Below are positions 9,953 through 19,930 of a DNA stretch of 64,000 bases, piece by piece. The translations under genes and the position numbers were made by a program. Origin of the DNA: Chelativorans sp. YIM 93263 (lineage in GTDB: Bacteria; Pseudomonadota; Alphaproteobacteria; Rhizobiales; Rhizobiaceae); contig NZ_JAKCWP010000001.1 of the NCBI RefSeq assembly GCF_028767125.1, forward strand, positions 248,001-312,000, given 5' to 3'. The notes below the pieces were generated by a model. It made no database searches and was not told the origin of the DNA. It worked only from the letters and a program-made list of their open reading frames with translations. Every line of letters starts with the position of its first letter. Positions within the stretch are counted from its first letter, which is position 1.

Positions 9953-12900
9953 ATGCCAGTGCAAATCAAGACCCTCCTCGTCGCAAACCGTTCCGAGATC
10001 GCTATTCGCGTTTTTCGCGCCGCAAACGAACTGGGCATCAAAACGGTGGCGATCTGGGCGGAAGAGGACAAATATTCACTGCACCGGTTCAAGGCGGACG
10101 AGTCCTACCAGGTGGGGCGAGGCCCGCATCTGGAGCGGGATCTCGGCCCGATCGAAAGCTATCTCTCGATCGATGAGGTAATCCGCGTCGCCAAGCTCTC
10201 GGGCGCCGACGCGATCCACCCCGGCTATGGACTTCTCTCCGAAAGTCCGGAATTTGCCGAAGCGTGCGCAGAAAACGGCATTACGTTCGTCGGCCCGAAG
10301 CCGGAAACCATGCGCAGGCTGGGCAACAAGGTGGCTGCGCGAAACCTGGCCGTCGAGGTGGGCGTACCGGTGGTGCCCGCCACCGAGCCGCTGCCGGACG
10401 ACATGGACGAAGTGGCAAAAATGGCCGACGAGATCGGCTTTCCGCTCATGCTCAAGGCCTCCTGGGGCGGCGGCGGGCGCGGCATGCGCGTCATCCGCTC
10501 CGCCGACGACCTGCCGCGCGAGGTGACCGAAGCCAAGCGCGAGGCCAAGGCCGCCTTCGGAAAGGATGAGGTCTATCTGGAAAAGCTGGTTGAGCGCGCG
10601 CGCCATGTCGAGGTGCAGGTGCTGGGTGACACGCACGGCAACGCGGTTCATCTCTTCGAGCGGGACTGCTCTATCCAGAGGCGCAACCAGAAGGTCGTTG
10701 AACGGGCCCCGGCCCCCTATCTCGATGCCGGGAAACGCGAGGAGCTTTGCGGCTATGCGCTGAAAATCGCCGAAGCGACGAACTATGTCGGCGCCGGCAC
10801 GGTCGAGTTCCTCATGGACGCCGATACGGGCGCCTTCTACTTCATCGAGGTCAATCCGCGTATCCAGGTCGAGCACACGGTCACCGAGGAGGTGACCGGC
10901 GTCGATATCGTCAAGGCCCAGATCCACATTCTGGAAGGCGAGCGCATCGGCGATCCGGCTTCCGGCGTGCCGACGCAGGACAAGATCGGGCTCAACGGTC
11001 ATGCGCTTCAATGCCGTATCACCACGGAAGACCCGGAGCAGAATTTTATTCCTGACTATGGCCGCATCACCGCCTATCGCGGGGCAACCGGCTTCGGCAT
11101 AAGGCTCGACGGCGGAACGGCCTATTCCGGCGCGGTGATCACGCGCTTTTACGATCCGCTTCTGGAAAAGGTGACCGCCTGGGCGCCGACGCCCGAGGAA
11201 GCCATTCTGCGCATGGACCGGGCGCTGCGCGAATTCCGCATTCGCGGCGTGGCGACAAACCTCACCTTCCTCGAAGCCATCATCACCCACGAACAGTTTC
11301 GCAGCGCGACCTACACGACGCGCTTCATCGATGACACGCCGGAGCTTTTCACACACGTCAAGCGCCGCGACCGCGCAACCAAACTTTTGAACTATCTGGC
11401 CGATGTCACGGTCAACGGTCATCCGGAAGCGCGCGACCGGCCTCGGCCCAAGGCGGAAGCGGCCTCGCCTATCCTCCCCTATTTGAACGAGCCCGTGCCC
11501 GACGGCGCCAAGCAGCGCCTGGATGCGCTGGGGCCGGAAGGCTTCGCAAGATGGATGCGTGGGGAAAACCGTGTCCTGGTGACGGACACGACCATGCGCG
11601 ACGGGCATCAGTCCCTGCTTGCCACGCGCATGCGCACCCACGACATTGAGCGAATTGCCGGTGTTTACGCCCGCGCCCTTCCCGAGCTCCTGTCGTTGGA
11701 GTGTTGGGGCGGAGCGACCTTCGACGTCGCCATGCGCTTCCTTACCGAAGACCCGTGGGAGCGGCTTCACAAGATCCGCGAGGGCGCGCCGAACATTTTG
11801 CTGCAAATGCTTCTGCGTGGGGCGAACGGTGTCGGCTACACGAACTATCCCGACAATGTCGTGCAGTATTTCGTGCGCCAGGCGGCGGTCGGCGGAATCG
11901 ACCTTTTCCGCGTGTTCGACTGCCTGAATTGGGTGGAGAACATGCGCGTGGCGATGGATGCCGTGCGCGAGGAGAACAAGCTCTGCGAAGCGGCGATTTG
12001 CTATACAGGCGACATTCTCAGCCCCGAGCGCGCCAAGTATGATCTGAAGTACTACGTCAACCTGACCAAGGAGCTGGAGGCAGCGGGGGCCCACATCATC
12101 TCCATCAAGGACATGGCGGGACTTCTCAAGCCGGGCGCGGCCCGCCTGCTCTTCAAGGCGCTGCGCGAGGAAACCGATCTGCCGATCCATTTCCATACGC
12201 ACGATACATCCGGTATCTCGGCGGCGACCGTCCTGGCAGCCGCCGAAAGCGGCGTGGACGCGGTCGATGCAGCGATGGACGCGCTTTCGGGCAACACCTC
12301 GCAGCCTTGTCTCGGTTCGATTGTCGAGGCATTGAAAGGCACCGAGCGCGACACCGGCCTCAATGCCGAATGGGTCCGGCGCATCTCATTTTACTGGGAG
12401 GCGGTGCGCAACCAGTACGCCGCTTTCGAGAGCGATCTGAAAGGGCCCGCCTCGGAGGTCTATCTGCACGAGATGCCCGGCGGCCAGTTCACCAACCTGA
12501 AGGAGCAGGCACGCTCGCTTGGCCTGGAGACACGCTGGCACGACGTGGCCCGTACCTATCACGACGCCAACAACATGTTTGGCGACATCATCAAGGTTAC
12601 CCCATCCTCGAAGGTCGTGGGGGACATGGCCCTGATGATGGTCAGCCAGGATATGAGCGTGGCGGATGTCGAAGATCCCAACAAGGACATCGCCTTTCCC
12701 GATTCGGTCGTTTCCATGCTGCGTGGCGATCTGGGGCAATCGCCTGGGGGGTGGCCCAAGGCATTGCAGAAGAAGGCATTAAAGGGCGAAAAGCCGATCA
12801 CTGTGCGTCCGGGCTCGCTTCTGCCACCGGCCGACCTGGAGGCTGACCGCAAGGAACTGGAAGAGAAGCTCGGGCGCGAGGTCAGCGATTTCGAACTCGC

Positions 12901-13423
12901 CTCATGGCTCATGTATCCGAAGGTGTTCCTGGAGTTCGCAGCGGCCATGGAAAATTATGGTCCCGTCAGCGTCCTGCCAACGCCGGTCTATTTCTACGGC
13001 ATGGAGCAGGAAGACGAGGTCTTCGTAGAGATCGAGCGCGGCAAGACGCTGGTCATCCGCTGCCTGGCTATTGGTGATACCGACGAAAAAGGCATGGTGA
13101 CCATCTTCTTCGAGCTCAACGGCCAGCCGCGCCGCGCCAGGGTGCCAGACCGGCTGCGCGGCGCTTCCGCGGCGGCCGCGCGGCGCAAGGCCAACCCGGC
13201 TGATGACGCGCATATCGGCGCCCCGATGCCGGGTGTCGTATCTTCCGTGGCTGTCTTTTCCGGCCAAACCGTAAAGGCGGGCGACGTACTCCTGTCCATT
13301 GAGGCCATGAAGATGGAAACCGCGCTCCACGCCGAGCAGGACGGCACCGTCGCCGAGGTGCTGGTCAAGGCCGGAGACCAGATCGATGCCAAAGATCTGC
13401 TGGTCGTGCTGGAGAGCGGCTGA
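9953..13423 (+). CDS. pyc: Pyruvate carboxylase
   Basis: This 1,156-residue protein catalyses the biotin-dependent, ATP-driven carboxylation of pyruvate to oxaloacetate, refilling the TCA cycle. Domains in order: biotin carboxylase, about 1-460 (ATP-grasp glycine loop KASWGGGGRGMRVI; catalytic RIQVEHTVTEE); carboxyltransferase, about 535-810 (VTDTTMRDGHQSLLATRMRT with its metal-site residues); the conserved carboxylase domain, about 830-1040; and a C-terminal biotinyl domain with the acceptor Lys1120 in IEAMKMETALH. The length is normal for the single-chain form. It appears to be a single-gene unit with its own promoter region after the Liv terminator. Confidence 0.97.
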   Translation: MPVQIKTLLVANRSEIAIRVFRAANELGIKTVAIWAEEDKYSLHRFKADESYQVGRGPHLERDLGPIESYLSIDEVIRVAKLSGADAIHPGYGLLSESPEFAEACAENGITFVGPKPETMRRLGNKVAARNLAVEVGVPVVPATEPLPDDMDEVAKMADEIGFPLMLKASWGGGGRGMRVIRSADDLPREVTEAKREAKAAFGKDEVYLEKLVERARHVEVQVLGDTHGNAVHLFERDCSIQRRNQKVVERAPAPYLDAGKREELCGYALKIAEATNYVGAGTVEFLMDADTGAFYFIEVNPRIQVEHTVTEEVTGVDIVKAQIHILEGERIGDPASGVPTQDKIGLNGHALQCRITTEDPEQNFIPDYGRITAYRGATGFGIRLDGGTAYSGAVITRFYDPLLEKVTAWAPTPEEAILRMDRALREFRIRGVATNLTFLEAIITHEQFRSATYTTRFIDDTPELFTHVKRRDRATKLLNYLADVTVNGHPEARDRPRPKAEAASPILPYLNEPVPDGAKQRLDALGPEGFARWMRGENRVLVTDTTMRDGHQSLLATRMRTHDIERIAGVYARALPELLSLECWGGATFDVAMRFLTEDPWERLHKIREGAPNILLQMLLRGANGVGYTNYPDNVVQYFVRQAAVGGIDLFRVFDCLNWVENMRVAMDAVREENKLCEAAICYTGDILSPERAKYDLKYYVNLTKELEAAGAHIISIKDMAGLLKPGAARLLFKALREETDLPIHFHTHDTSGISAATVLAAAESGVDAVDAAMDALSGNTSQPCLGSIVEALKGTERDTGLNAEWVRRISFYWEAVRNQYAAFESDLKGPASEVYLHEMPGGQFTNLKEQARSLGLETRWHDVARTYHDANNMFGDIIKVTPSSKVVGDMALMMVSQDMSVADVEDPNKDIAFPDSVVSMLRGDLGQSPGGWPKALQKKALKGEKPITVRPGSLLPPADLEADRKELEEKLGREVSDFELASWLMYPKVFLEFAAAMENYGPVSVLPTPVYFYGMEQEDEVFVEIERGKTLVIRCLAIGDTDEKGMVTIFFELNGQPRRARVPDRLRGASAAAARRKANPADDAHIGAPMPGVVSSVAVFSGQTVKAGDVLLSIEAMKMETALHAEQDGTVAEVLVKAGDQIDAKDLLVVLESG

Positions 13424-13533
13424 GGCCGCATCTCAGGTTGGATTTTGGCTGTGGGTGGAGACGAAACGGTCCGCTTCACTAGTCCGGCATCAGAAAGCGG
13501 TCATTCGCGTGACGCCGGTTCTGATGGCTGGAC

Positions 13534-14020
13534 TCAACCCGCCGGACGTACGCCGTAAGTATCGTAGGCGCTCTGCATGCGCTCGTTTTCTGCTCGGTCT
13601 GGAAACAGGGCGTAGCTGGGAGCCCAGATCCGCGAGAGTTCGATCTGGATCGAGATGATATTTCGGATCGGGAAATCCGTTCCCGCCGAGTGAAGCAACT
13701 CAACTCCAACGACAGGAAAATCTTTGGCGTTTGGAGCGATGATCGTCGCCTTGCCTGTGATCTTGAAGCCTTTCTGGCGGAAGACGTCAACAAAGCTCAC
13801 GCAGACCGCTGACCGAGCACGAATGTTTCGGACGCTGTTGGATGATGCCAATGTCAGCGATAATGATCCTGTCGTCGCTGTAACTCGTGAAAATCTCCTT
13901 TGGAGTGACATTGGGAATGCCCTCCGAGTCCACCGTGGCCAGCCAGCATAGGACAGAATTTGCAATGTCGGTCCTCACCGCCTGATTGATCTTCATGCCT
14001 CCTGAGTCTGCCTTTCTCAT
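13534..14020 (-). pseudogene. Pyridoxamine 5'-phosphate oxidase-like FMN-binding protein, frameshifted
   Basis: Two reading frames on the minus strand join into one protein of about 160 residues if one base is removed near 13847-13852. The first frame gives CWLATVDSEGIPNVTPKEIF and ends its match at IIIADI. The second continues ASSNSVRNIRARSAVCVSFV, then DVFRQKGFKITGKATIIAPN. This is the pyridoxamine 5'-phosphate oxidase-like split barrel, usually an FMN-binding pyridoxamine-oxidase family protein. The ATG at 14020 overlaps the stop of the LysE gene (ATGA). The extra G in the TTGGC run could be a real inactivating mutation or a sequencing error. The intact C-terminal half argues for a recent event or an error. 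Confidence 0.75.
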
Positions 14021-14643
14021 AGCTTCTCCGAAATCAGACGCAGGCCAAAGGCCGCCAGCACCGTGCCGATGACTCGTTCTATCCAAGGGCCGAAGCGATC
14101 ATAGGCTGCGCGGGCCGGTCGCGTTGAGAGCAGGCCGATCACAAAACCATACCAGACGATCTCCAGCAGAAAGCCACCCACGAGAATCGTAAACTTAGCC
14201 CACAGCGCTGTTTCTGGCGGTACGGCAACAGCGTAGAGACCGATAAAGAAGGCGATCCCTTTGGGGTTCGAGAGGTTGACGATGATCCCCATGCGCAGAC
14301 CGCGCAAGGCACCACCGGGAGCTGAACCAGCTCGTTGTGCCGAAGTGGTAGGCTTGGCGGTCAGCCAGGTCATAAACCCAAGGTAGACGAGATAACAGCC
14401 TCCGAAAATCTGTATGAGGCTCGCAAGCCATCCAACCTGCGTGAGAACCAATGCCAGCCCGGTCATCGTCAGGACCGCATAGAAGGTCGCCGCAATCGCC
14501 AGGCCGAATGTTGCGCCTACAGCAGAAGACCGTTCGCCGGAAATGGCAAGACTTGAGATAAGCGCAAAGTTCGGGCCAGGGCTCACGACAACAGCGGCAT
14601 AGAGACCCAGCGTGGCCCCAATAATCAGCAGTTCCTGACTCAT
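14017..14643 (-). CDS. LysE-family amino acid exporter
   Basis: This 208-residue membrane protein has about six hydrophobic segments and the family hallmark SPGPNFALISS near the N-terminus (about 20-30). NLSNPKGIAFFIGLYAVAV occurs mid-protein. LysE/RhtB proteins export amino acids such as lysine, threonine or homoserine lactones, and the substrate here cannot be told. I prefer the ATG at 14643 (MSQELLIIG), which fits the family length; a frame open to 14670 would add nine residues. The start of the following flavin-binding gene overlaps its stop. Confidence 0.85.
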   Translation of the reverse strand: MSQELLIIGATLGLYAAVVVSPGPNFALISSLAISGERSSAVGATFGLAIAATFYAVLTMTGLALVLTQVGWLASLIQIFGGCYLVYLGFMTWLTAKPTTSAQRAGSAPGGALRGLRMGIIVNLSNPKGIAFFIGLYAVAVPPETALWAKFTILVGGFLLEIVWYGFVIGLLSTRPARAAYDRFGPWIERVIGTVLAAFGLRLISEKL

Positions 14644-14789
14644 GGCTGGAATCCTAACAGCGATGCGCAAGGCCGATGCCGTCGCATTGACAGGTGTTAT
14701 TAAATCGATTTAGTAACGTTTGAGAACTGGCCTCATTGAAATACAAGGCGCTGTTGTTGTTGCCCACCGACCAGATGCGGGACTTCGAT

Positions 14790-15971
14790 ATGCCACAGGA
14801 AAACGCCCTTTTCGGACGCTGGGCTGTTGCGACCTGCTTCTTCGTCAACGGTTTCATCGTCGGCAGTTGGGCACCGCAGATACCGCTGCTTGCCGTGCGC
14901 TTTTCGCTTAGCGAAACGATGCTCGGCTTGCTCATCCTCATCTTCGGTCTTGGGGCGGTGGTGGCGATGCCGGTCTGCGGCTGGCTGATCAGCCGCCATG
15001 GATCCCGCGCCGTGTTGCGGATAACGGGCATTCTTTGTGCCTGCTCGCTCCTCTTGGTTGCCGCAGCGCCCGCCATGGCGACCTTGATTCCCGCACTTGT
15101 CCTCTTCGGCGGTTTCCTAGGCGGCATGGATGTCGCCATGAACTCCAATGCAGTGGTCGTGGAGCGCCGGCTGCAGCGCGCCATCATGTCCTCCTCGCAT
15201 GGCTTTTGGAGTCTCGGTGGCTTCTTCGGCGCAGGCGTGGGCGGCATTCTGGCCGAGCAATGGGGGCATCTGGGACATGCCGTCGCCGTCACGTTCGTCG
15301 CACTCACGTTGGTGCTTGCCGCCATGCCGAAGCTTGTCGTCGAGCGCAAGCCGACGGCGACGAGCAGCAGCGGTATTAGCGGCTTCCCGCGCAGCCCACT
15401 CATCTATCTGACCGGTATCGTCGCCCTGTTCTCAATGATGCCGGAAGGCGCCGTTCTCGATTGGGCAGCCCTTTATCTGCGCCAGGAGATGGGCGCCGGC
15501 CTGGCGACCGCCAGCCTTGCCTTCACTGCCTTTTCCGGGGCCATGGCGCTGATGCGTTTTCTTGGTGACAGCCTGCGCAATCGGCTGGGTGCTGTGATGA
15601 CCATGCGGCTGTCGGGCGTGGTGGCGGCAACCGGCATGCTGGGGGCGGGCCTTGCGCCCTCCCCGGCGATCGCCACGCTTGCCTTTGCTTTGGCGGGGTT
15701 GGGGATCGCCAACATGGTGCCGATCGCCTTCTCGGCAGCGGGCAATCAGCCCGGTATCTCGTCGGCCGCCGGCATGAGCGTGGCCACCACCATCGGCTAT
15801 TCCGGTATGCTTGCGGCACCCTCCATCGTCGGCTTCGTGGCGGAGCGGACGGGCTTCGCGCCGATCTTCATCGGCTTTGCCGTGCTTCTGGCGATGGTGC
15901 TTTTGATGTCGAACCTCATGCGGCCTGCGGACGAGATTACGCCGCAGACCGCCCCAGCGTCTCATAGCTGA
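14790..15971 (+). CDS. MFS transporter
   Basis: This 393-residue protein has about twelve hydrophobic segments and a central loop near residue 195. The first segment region reads ALFGRWAVATCFFVNGFIVG, and loop 2-3 has GWLISRHGSRAVLR, the degenerate form of the MFS DxxGRR motif. It resembles the FucP/YbjJ-like sugar and small-molecule efflux branch. The start is uncertain: ATG at 14775 or 14790 are both possible, and the open frame back to 14736 begins with TTG. It is divergent from the LysE gene across about 150 bp. The substrate is unknown. Confidence 0.82.
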   Translation: MPQENALFGRWAVATCFFVNGFIVGSWAPQIPLLAVRFSLSETMLGLLILIFGLGAVVAMPVCGWLISRHGSRAVLRITGILCACSLLLVAAAPAMATLIPALVLFGGFLGGMDVAMNSNAVVVERRLQRAIMSSSHGFWSLGGFFGAGVGGILAEQWGHLGHAVAVTFVALTLVLAAMPKLVVERKPTATSSSGISGFPRSPLIYLTGIVALFSMMPEGAVLDWAALYLRQEMGAGLATASLAFTAFSGAMALMRFLGDSLRNRLGAVMTMRLSGVVAATGMLGAGLAPSPAIATLAFALAGLGIANMVPIAFSAAGNQPGISSAAGMSVATTIGYSGMLAAPSIVGFVAERTGFAPIFIGFAVLLAMVLLMSNLMRPADEITPQTAPASHS

Positions 15972-15989
15972 CCGCACTGCGGCGCAGCC

Positions 15990-17036
15990 CTACTCCTCCT
16001 GACCCCGCTGAAAGAGGCTGATCTGCGCCTCGGCAAGTTCGCGCGGTGCTTCGAGGCCGAGATGCCGCCACGCCTTGGCGGCCAGCACACGCCCGCGTGG
16101 CGTACGCTGGATAAAACCCTGTTGGATGAGGTAGGGCTCGATAATGTCCTCGATGGCGTCACGCGGTTCTGAAAGCGCGGCAGCGATCGTTTCGATTCCG
16201 ACCGGGCCGCCGCCGAAGTTCTCCACGATCATGGTAAGATAGCGCCGGTCGAGCTGGTCCAGCCCGAGTGTATCCACATCGAGCCGCAAAAGCGCCTGGT
16301 CTGCCACCTCGCGCGTGACCTCTTGCGCACCGGCCACGGCCGCGAAATCCCGTACCCGGCGCAGAAGCCGGCTGGCGATGCGCGGGGTCCCCCGCGCACG
16401 CCTGGCGATCTCCTCGGCCCCGTCATCCGTCAATGCCAAACCGAGAATGCGCGCCCCGCGCGTGACGATCGCTTGCAGCTCGTCCACCGTATAGAACTCG
16501 AGCCGCACCGGAATACCGAAACGGTCGCGCAGCGGCGTCGTAAGCAGCCCGAGCCGTGTCGTCGCGGCCACGAGCGTAAAGCGGGAGAGGTCGATCTTGA
16601 CGGAGCGTGCGGACGGCCCCTCGCCAATAATGAGGTCGAGCTGATAGTCCTCCATGGCGGGGTAGAGGATTTCCTCCACGGCGGGGCTGAGGCGATGGAT
16701 CTCGTCGATGAATAGCACATCCCGCTCTTCCAGATTGGTCAGAAGCGCGGCGAGGTCGCCCGCCTTGGCAATCACCGGACCGGAAGTGGAGCGGAAACTG
16801 ACACCGAGCTCGCGCGCCATGATCTGGGCAAGCGTCGTCTTGCCGAGACCGGGCGGGCCGACGAAGAGCACATGATCCAGCGCTTCGCCACGCCCGCGCG
16901 CGGCCTCCACGAAAACCTTGAGATTGGCACGCGCGGCCTTCTGGCCGATAAACGCGTCGAGTGTCTGCGGACGCATGGTGGCGTCCGTGTCTTCCCCGCG
17001 CTCACCGGCCGAAACCAGACGGTCGGCTTCACTCAT
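15990..17036 (-). CDS. ruvB: Holliday junction branch-migration ATPase RuvB
   Basis: This 348-residue AAA+ motor forms hexamers and drives branch migration with RuvA. It has Walker [10 protein letters not shown], Walker B LFIDEIHR, sensor 1 LVAATTRLG, arginine-finger region LRDRFGI, and a C-terminal winged helix ([12 protein letters not shown]). The N-terminus [16 protein letters not shown] is typical. I chose the ATG at 17036, preceded by GGAG eight bases upstream. It is the last gene of ruvCAB, 98 bp after ruvA. That gap is longer than between the other two genes and may hold a secondary promoter. Confidence 0.97.
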   Translation of the reverse strand: MSEADRLVSAGERGEDTDATMRPQTLDAFIGQKAARANLKVFVEAARGRGEALDHVLFVGPPGLGKTTLAQIMARELGVSFRSTSGPVIAKAGDLAALLTNLEERDVLFIDEIHRLSPAVEEILYPAMEDYQLDLIIGEGPSARSVKIDLSRFTLVAATTRLGLLTTPLRDRFGIPVRLEFYTVDELQAIVTRGARILGLALTDDGAEEIARRARGTPRIASRLLRRVRDFAAVAGAQEVTREVADQALLRLDVDTLGLDQLDRRYLTMIVENFGGGPVGIETIAAALSEPRDAIEDIIEPYLIQQGFIQRTPRGRVLAAKAWRHLGLEAPRELAEAQISLFQRGQEE

Positions 17037-17137
17037 CAAGGCAACTCCACTGCGCTCACGCGCTTCTTGCGCTGTCGAATGTCACGCCCCCTGTACTGTT
17101 TGCCAGTCGCAGCGAACGGTCAGCGTGTTCTCACCTT

Positions 17138-17755
17138 CTAACGCGCGAGCTCCTTCAGCCCAAGTCTAATAAGCGTACCCGCATCCGCGTTTTCACCAGC
17201 GGTTTTGAGCGCCGCTGCGACCGCGTTTGACGCCATATCCCGCGAATATCCGAGATTTGCCAGTGCGGAGACCGCGTCGGAGATTGGGGCCGGAGCGGCG
17301 CCTTCGCCCAGCTCCTCTTTGAGCCCGATGGATTCGGCGCCCCCCGCATAGGCCGGCGCCTTGCTCTTCAGTTCCGTCACGATGCGTTCGGCAACCTTCT
17401 TACCCACCCCGGGCGCGCGGGCGACCATCGCGGCATCCTTGAGCGCGATGGCATTGGCCAGTTCCGAGGGCGAAAGCGTCGATAGTACCGCCAGCGCCAC
17501 CTTTGCACCGACACCCTGCACGTTGTTCTGCAACAGGCGGAACCACTCGCGCTCGAGCACGCTTTGAAAGCCGTAAAGCCGGATCATGTCCTCTCGGACA
17601 TAGGTTTCGATGTAAAGAGTTATCGCCACGCCCTGACCCTCGAGCGCGGAAAGTGTACGCGCCGAGCAGTGAGCGACATAACCCACACCGCCGACATCGA
17701 TTACACAATGATCGTCCCCGATCTCGTCGATGATTCCCTTCAGCTTTCCAATCAT
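17138..17755 (-). CDS. ruvA: Holliday junction DNA-binding protein RuvA
   Basis: This 205-residue protein binds four-way junctions as a tetramer and recruits RuvB. Domain I (1-64) is the OB fold starting [20 protein letters not shown]. Domain II (about 70-135) carries two helix-hairpin-helix motifs, [14 protein letters not shown] and [13 protein letters not shown]. Domain III (about 155-205) is the RuvB-binding UBA-like bundle, with [16 protein letters not shown]. Its ATG overlaps the ruvC stop by four bases (ATGA), so it is co-translated. Confidence 0.97.
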   Translation of the reverse strand: MIGKLKGIIDEIGDDHCVIDVGGVGYVAHCSARTLSALEGQGVAITLYIETYVREDMIRLYGFQSVLEREWFRLLQNNVQGVGAKVALAVLSTLSPSELANAIALKDAAMVARAPGVGKKVAERIVTELKSKAPAYAGGAESIGLKEELGEGAAPAPISDAVSALANLGYSRDMASNAVAAALKTAGENADAGTLIRLGLKELAR

Positions 17756-18267
17756 GACTGCATTTCCACGGCAAGACGCGACGCGGCAGAGTGCCGATTG
17801 TGCGAGTGGCAGATCGCAATCGCAATGGCATCGGCGGCATCGTCCGTGTCGAAGCTGGCCTTGGGCATCAAAACCTTCACCATCATGTGAATCTGCTTCT
17901 TGTCGCCGTGGCCAACGCCGATCACCGCCTTCTTCACCGCATTCGGGGCATATTCGGCAACCGGAAGGCCAGCCTGCGCCGGCACCAGCATCGCAATGCC
18001 GCGTGCCTGGCCAAGTTTCAAGGTCGCGGTGGCATCCTTGTTGACGAAGGTGGCCTCCACGGCGGCCTCTTCCGGCGCGAATTGCTTCAAGATGGCCGAA
18101 AGCCCCTCGTAAATCTGGCAGAGCCGTGAGGCCAGATCCGCCTTATCGGTCGAGCGCACGGTGCCAGCCCCCACGAAGCGCAGCGAATTGCCCCGCGTCT
18201 CGATAATGGCCCAGCCGGTGCGCCTCAGCCCCGGATCGATGCCCATAATGCGAATCGCCTCGTCCAT
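17752..18267 (-). CDS. ruvC: Holliday junction resolvase RuvC
   Basis: This 171-residue endonuclease has an RNase H fold. The catalytic acids lie in [14 protein letters not shown] (Asp11), [19 protein letters not shown] (Glu of VEA), and the C-terminal helix [15 protein letters not shown] (Asp). It cuts Holliday junctions symmetrically and is the first gene of the ruvCAB operon. It is divergent from the TauE-type gene across only 38 bp, so the promoters must overlap. Confidence 0.97.
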   Translation of the reverse strand: MDEAIRIMGIDPGLRRTGWAIIETRGNSLRFVGAGTVRSTDKADLASRLCQIYEGLSAILKQFAPEEAAVEATFVNKDATATLKLGQARGIAMLVPAQAGLPVAEYAPNAVKKAVIGVGHGDKKQIHMMVKVLMPKASFDTDDAADAIAIAICHSHNRHSAASRLAVEMQS

Positions 18268-18305
18268 GGCCTCACCATAGCCCGGCCGAGGCCTATTGCC
18301 ATCGC

Positions 18306-19145
18306 ATGATGCATGCGCAACCAGCAGGTCACGGATTTTTCTGGCGGATAGACGACAAACGGCGGGAAAGCGTGGACGCCTTACTTTCCGATCAGCAGTT
18401 TCTGTTTCTCGCCGCGACGGTGCTGGTCGCCGGCATCGCGCGTGGACTGTCCGGTTTCGGAACCGGCATGATCACCGCTCCGATAGCGGCGGCCCTCTAC
18501 GATCCGATCACGGCTGTCGTGCTGATCACCATTATCGACTCGCTCCCGATATTGCCCGTTACGATTCCCGTACTGAAACATGCCCGCTGGCGCGAAGTGC
18601 TTCCGATTTTCGCCGGTCTCACGCTGTTCCTGCCGGTCGGCGTCTATATCCTGAAGAACACCGATCCGACGCCAATGCGATGGATCATCTGCATTGCGAT
18701 TCTCCTCTGCGTGTCCGCCCTGTGGCGCGGCTGGCGCTATCGCGGCCCCCGCTCCATTCCTGTGTCCTTTTCGGTGGGCAGTGTTGCCGGCGTGCTTAGC
18801 GGGGTCGCCTCCATTCCCGGACCGCCGGTGATCATTTACTGGCTGGCTTCGGCACTTCCGGCCATGATCATGCGCGCCAATCTCCTGACGCTCTTTCTGC
18901 TGGGGGAAATCATGTCACTCGGCAATCTCTGGGCGGCGGGGCTTTTCGAGATGCCGCGCATTATTCTCGGTCTCGCCTCGGCGCCGGTGTATCTCGCCGG
19001 GCTGCTGACCGGCTGGTTCCTCTATGGGTTTGCCAGCGAGCGGACCTACCGCCGAATTACATTTACCCTCATCATTGCGGCAGCAATCACCGCACTTCCC
19101 GCGACGGAGCAGATCTTGAGGCTAATGATCGAGACAGTAGGTTAA
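18306..19145 (+). CDS. TauE/SafE-family anion exporter
   Basis: This is a membrane protein of up to 279 residues with about eight hydrophobic segments and the family glycine motif [13 protein letters not shown] near the start of the hydrophobic region. A second half-repeat, [20 protein letters not shown], matches TauE/SafE. These proteins move sulfite, sulfoacetate or related organic anions; the substrate is unknown here. The N-terminal 22 residues look non-family, and GTG at 18372 (after GGGAAAGC) is a plausible real start, giving 257 residues. Its stop codon overlaps that of the convergent rcdA gene within the palindrome GTTAAC. Confidence 0.82.
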   Translation: MMHAQPAGHGFFWRIDDKRRESVDALLSDQQFLFLAATVLVAGIARGLSGFGTGMITAPIAAALYDPITAVVLITIIDSLPILPVTIPVLKHARWREVLPIFAGLTLFLPVGVYILKNTDPTPMRWIICIAILLCVSALWRGWRYRGPRSIPVSFSVGSVAGVLSGVASIPGPPVIIYWLASALPAMIMRANLLTLFLLGEIMSLGNLWAAGLFEMPRIILGLASAPVYLAGLLTGWFLYGFASERTYRRITFTLIIAAAITALPATEQILRLMIETVG

Positions 19146-19666
19146 CCCTGTCCGAAGGCGGTCTGCAGCAGATTGATCTGGTCGGAAACGGGATTAATGT
19201 TCCGGCCGCCGGCGCTGCTGCCAGTATCCAGGCCGTAGATTTCGTCATCCATGCGGCGCACCAAAGCCTGCAGCCGCAATGAATGCTGGACGATGCTGCG
19301 AAATTTTTCAGGCAGGTCTTTCCATCCCGGCGTATCCTCGGGAACCGATACGGTGTCCAAACGCACCTTCGCCTTTTCCGCCGCCACCTGCTCGCGCGTC
19401 ATCTCTCCTGTGTTCGCCGAACGCTGCAGGAGAAGCCAGGACGCAAGCTGCATGAGACGCGTGGTCAGACGCATGGATTCCGCAGCGTAAAGGCCGGCAG
19501 CAACCTGTGGAAGATGCTTGGCTGCAATCCGACCGTCTCCGTCCAGGTATTCCGCGGCTTCTTCCACCAGCCCCATGCCCTCGTCGTAAAGCGGTTTGAA
19601 GGACTGAGAGAAAACGCGTCGCTCCGCCAGTTTTACCGTGTTCTTTTCGCCTTCTTGCGTCACCAT
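19142..19666 (-). CDS. rcdA: RcdA/DUF1465 family protein (regulator of CtrA degradation)
   Basis: This is a 174-residue helical protein. Family hallmarks are SFKPLYDEGMGLVEEAAEYL, YAAESMRLTTRLMQLASWLL and TREQVAAEKAKVRLD. In Caulobacter, RcdA is an adaptor that with CpdR and PopA directs CtrA to ClpXP at the G1-S transition; the same role is expected here. The ATG at 19666 (MVTQEGEKNTVKLAERRVFS) is preferred, since the open frame upstream has no family similarity. The last 35 residues are Gly- and Ser-rich and probably disordered, as in other members. Confidence 0.88.
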   Translation of the reverse strand: MVTQEGEKNTVKLAERRVFSQSFKPLYDEGMGLVEEAAEYLDGDGRIAAKHLPQVAAGLYAAESMRLTTRLMQLASWLLLQRSANTGEMTREQVAAEKAKVRLDTVSVPEDTPGWKDLPEKFRSIVQHSLRLQALVRRMDDEIYGLDTGSSAGGRNINPVSDQINLLQTAFGQG

Positions 19667-19813
19667 ACGTGAAACTTGCCCCACCACACTCTGGATACGC
19701 CGGAAGAATCGACGCCACCGCTCGTTATTATACCGTTTCGGCTGCCCGGAAAATGCGCTTCGTTCGCGCCGAAGGCAACCCCTGCGAATCAACGGTTAAC
19801 AACCGATCCAGGC

Positions 19814-19930
19814 AAAAAAAAGAGCCGCGGTTGCGGCTCTCAGGAGTTAAACAGGGAGGCGTCAAACAGAATGGCACCAGCCATCCGGTAAGAATCCAGA
19901 CAAAACTGGATGAACACAGTAAACGCACGT
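19814..19930 (-). ncRNA. Candidate trans-acting sRNA with its own terminator
   Basis: A strong intrinsic terminator is read leftwards: stem GAGCCGC/GCGGCTC (19822-19839) with an AACC loop, then eight U (19814-19821). No minus-strand gene ends here; the next minus-strand gene to the right ends at 20811, beyond a plus-strand gene. Upstream of the terminator are a 5-bp hairpin (19871-19884), a 6-bp hairpin (19894-19911), and an unpaired stretch with CCUCCC and CUCCU that could pair with ribosome-binding sites. The 5' end is a guess, and I cannot assign a family. The alternative is a leader peptide or a remnant. Confidence 0.45.

Noticed and set aside
10076-12202. Very long open frame (708 codons) antisense to pyruvate carboxylase
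   Set aside because: It mirrors the codon structure of the real gene, is rich in His, Arg and Asp as antisense translations of GC-rich genes are, and has no family motif.
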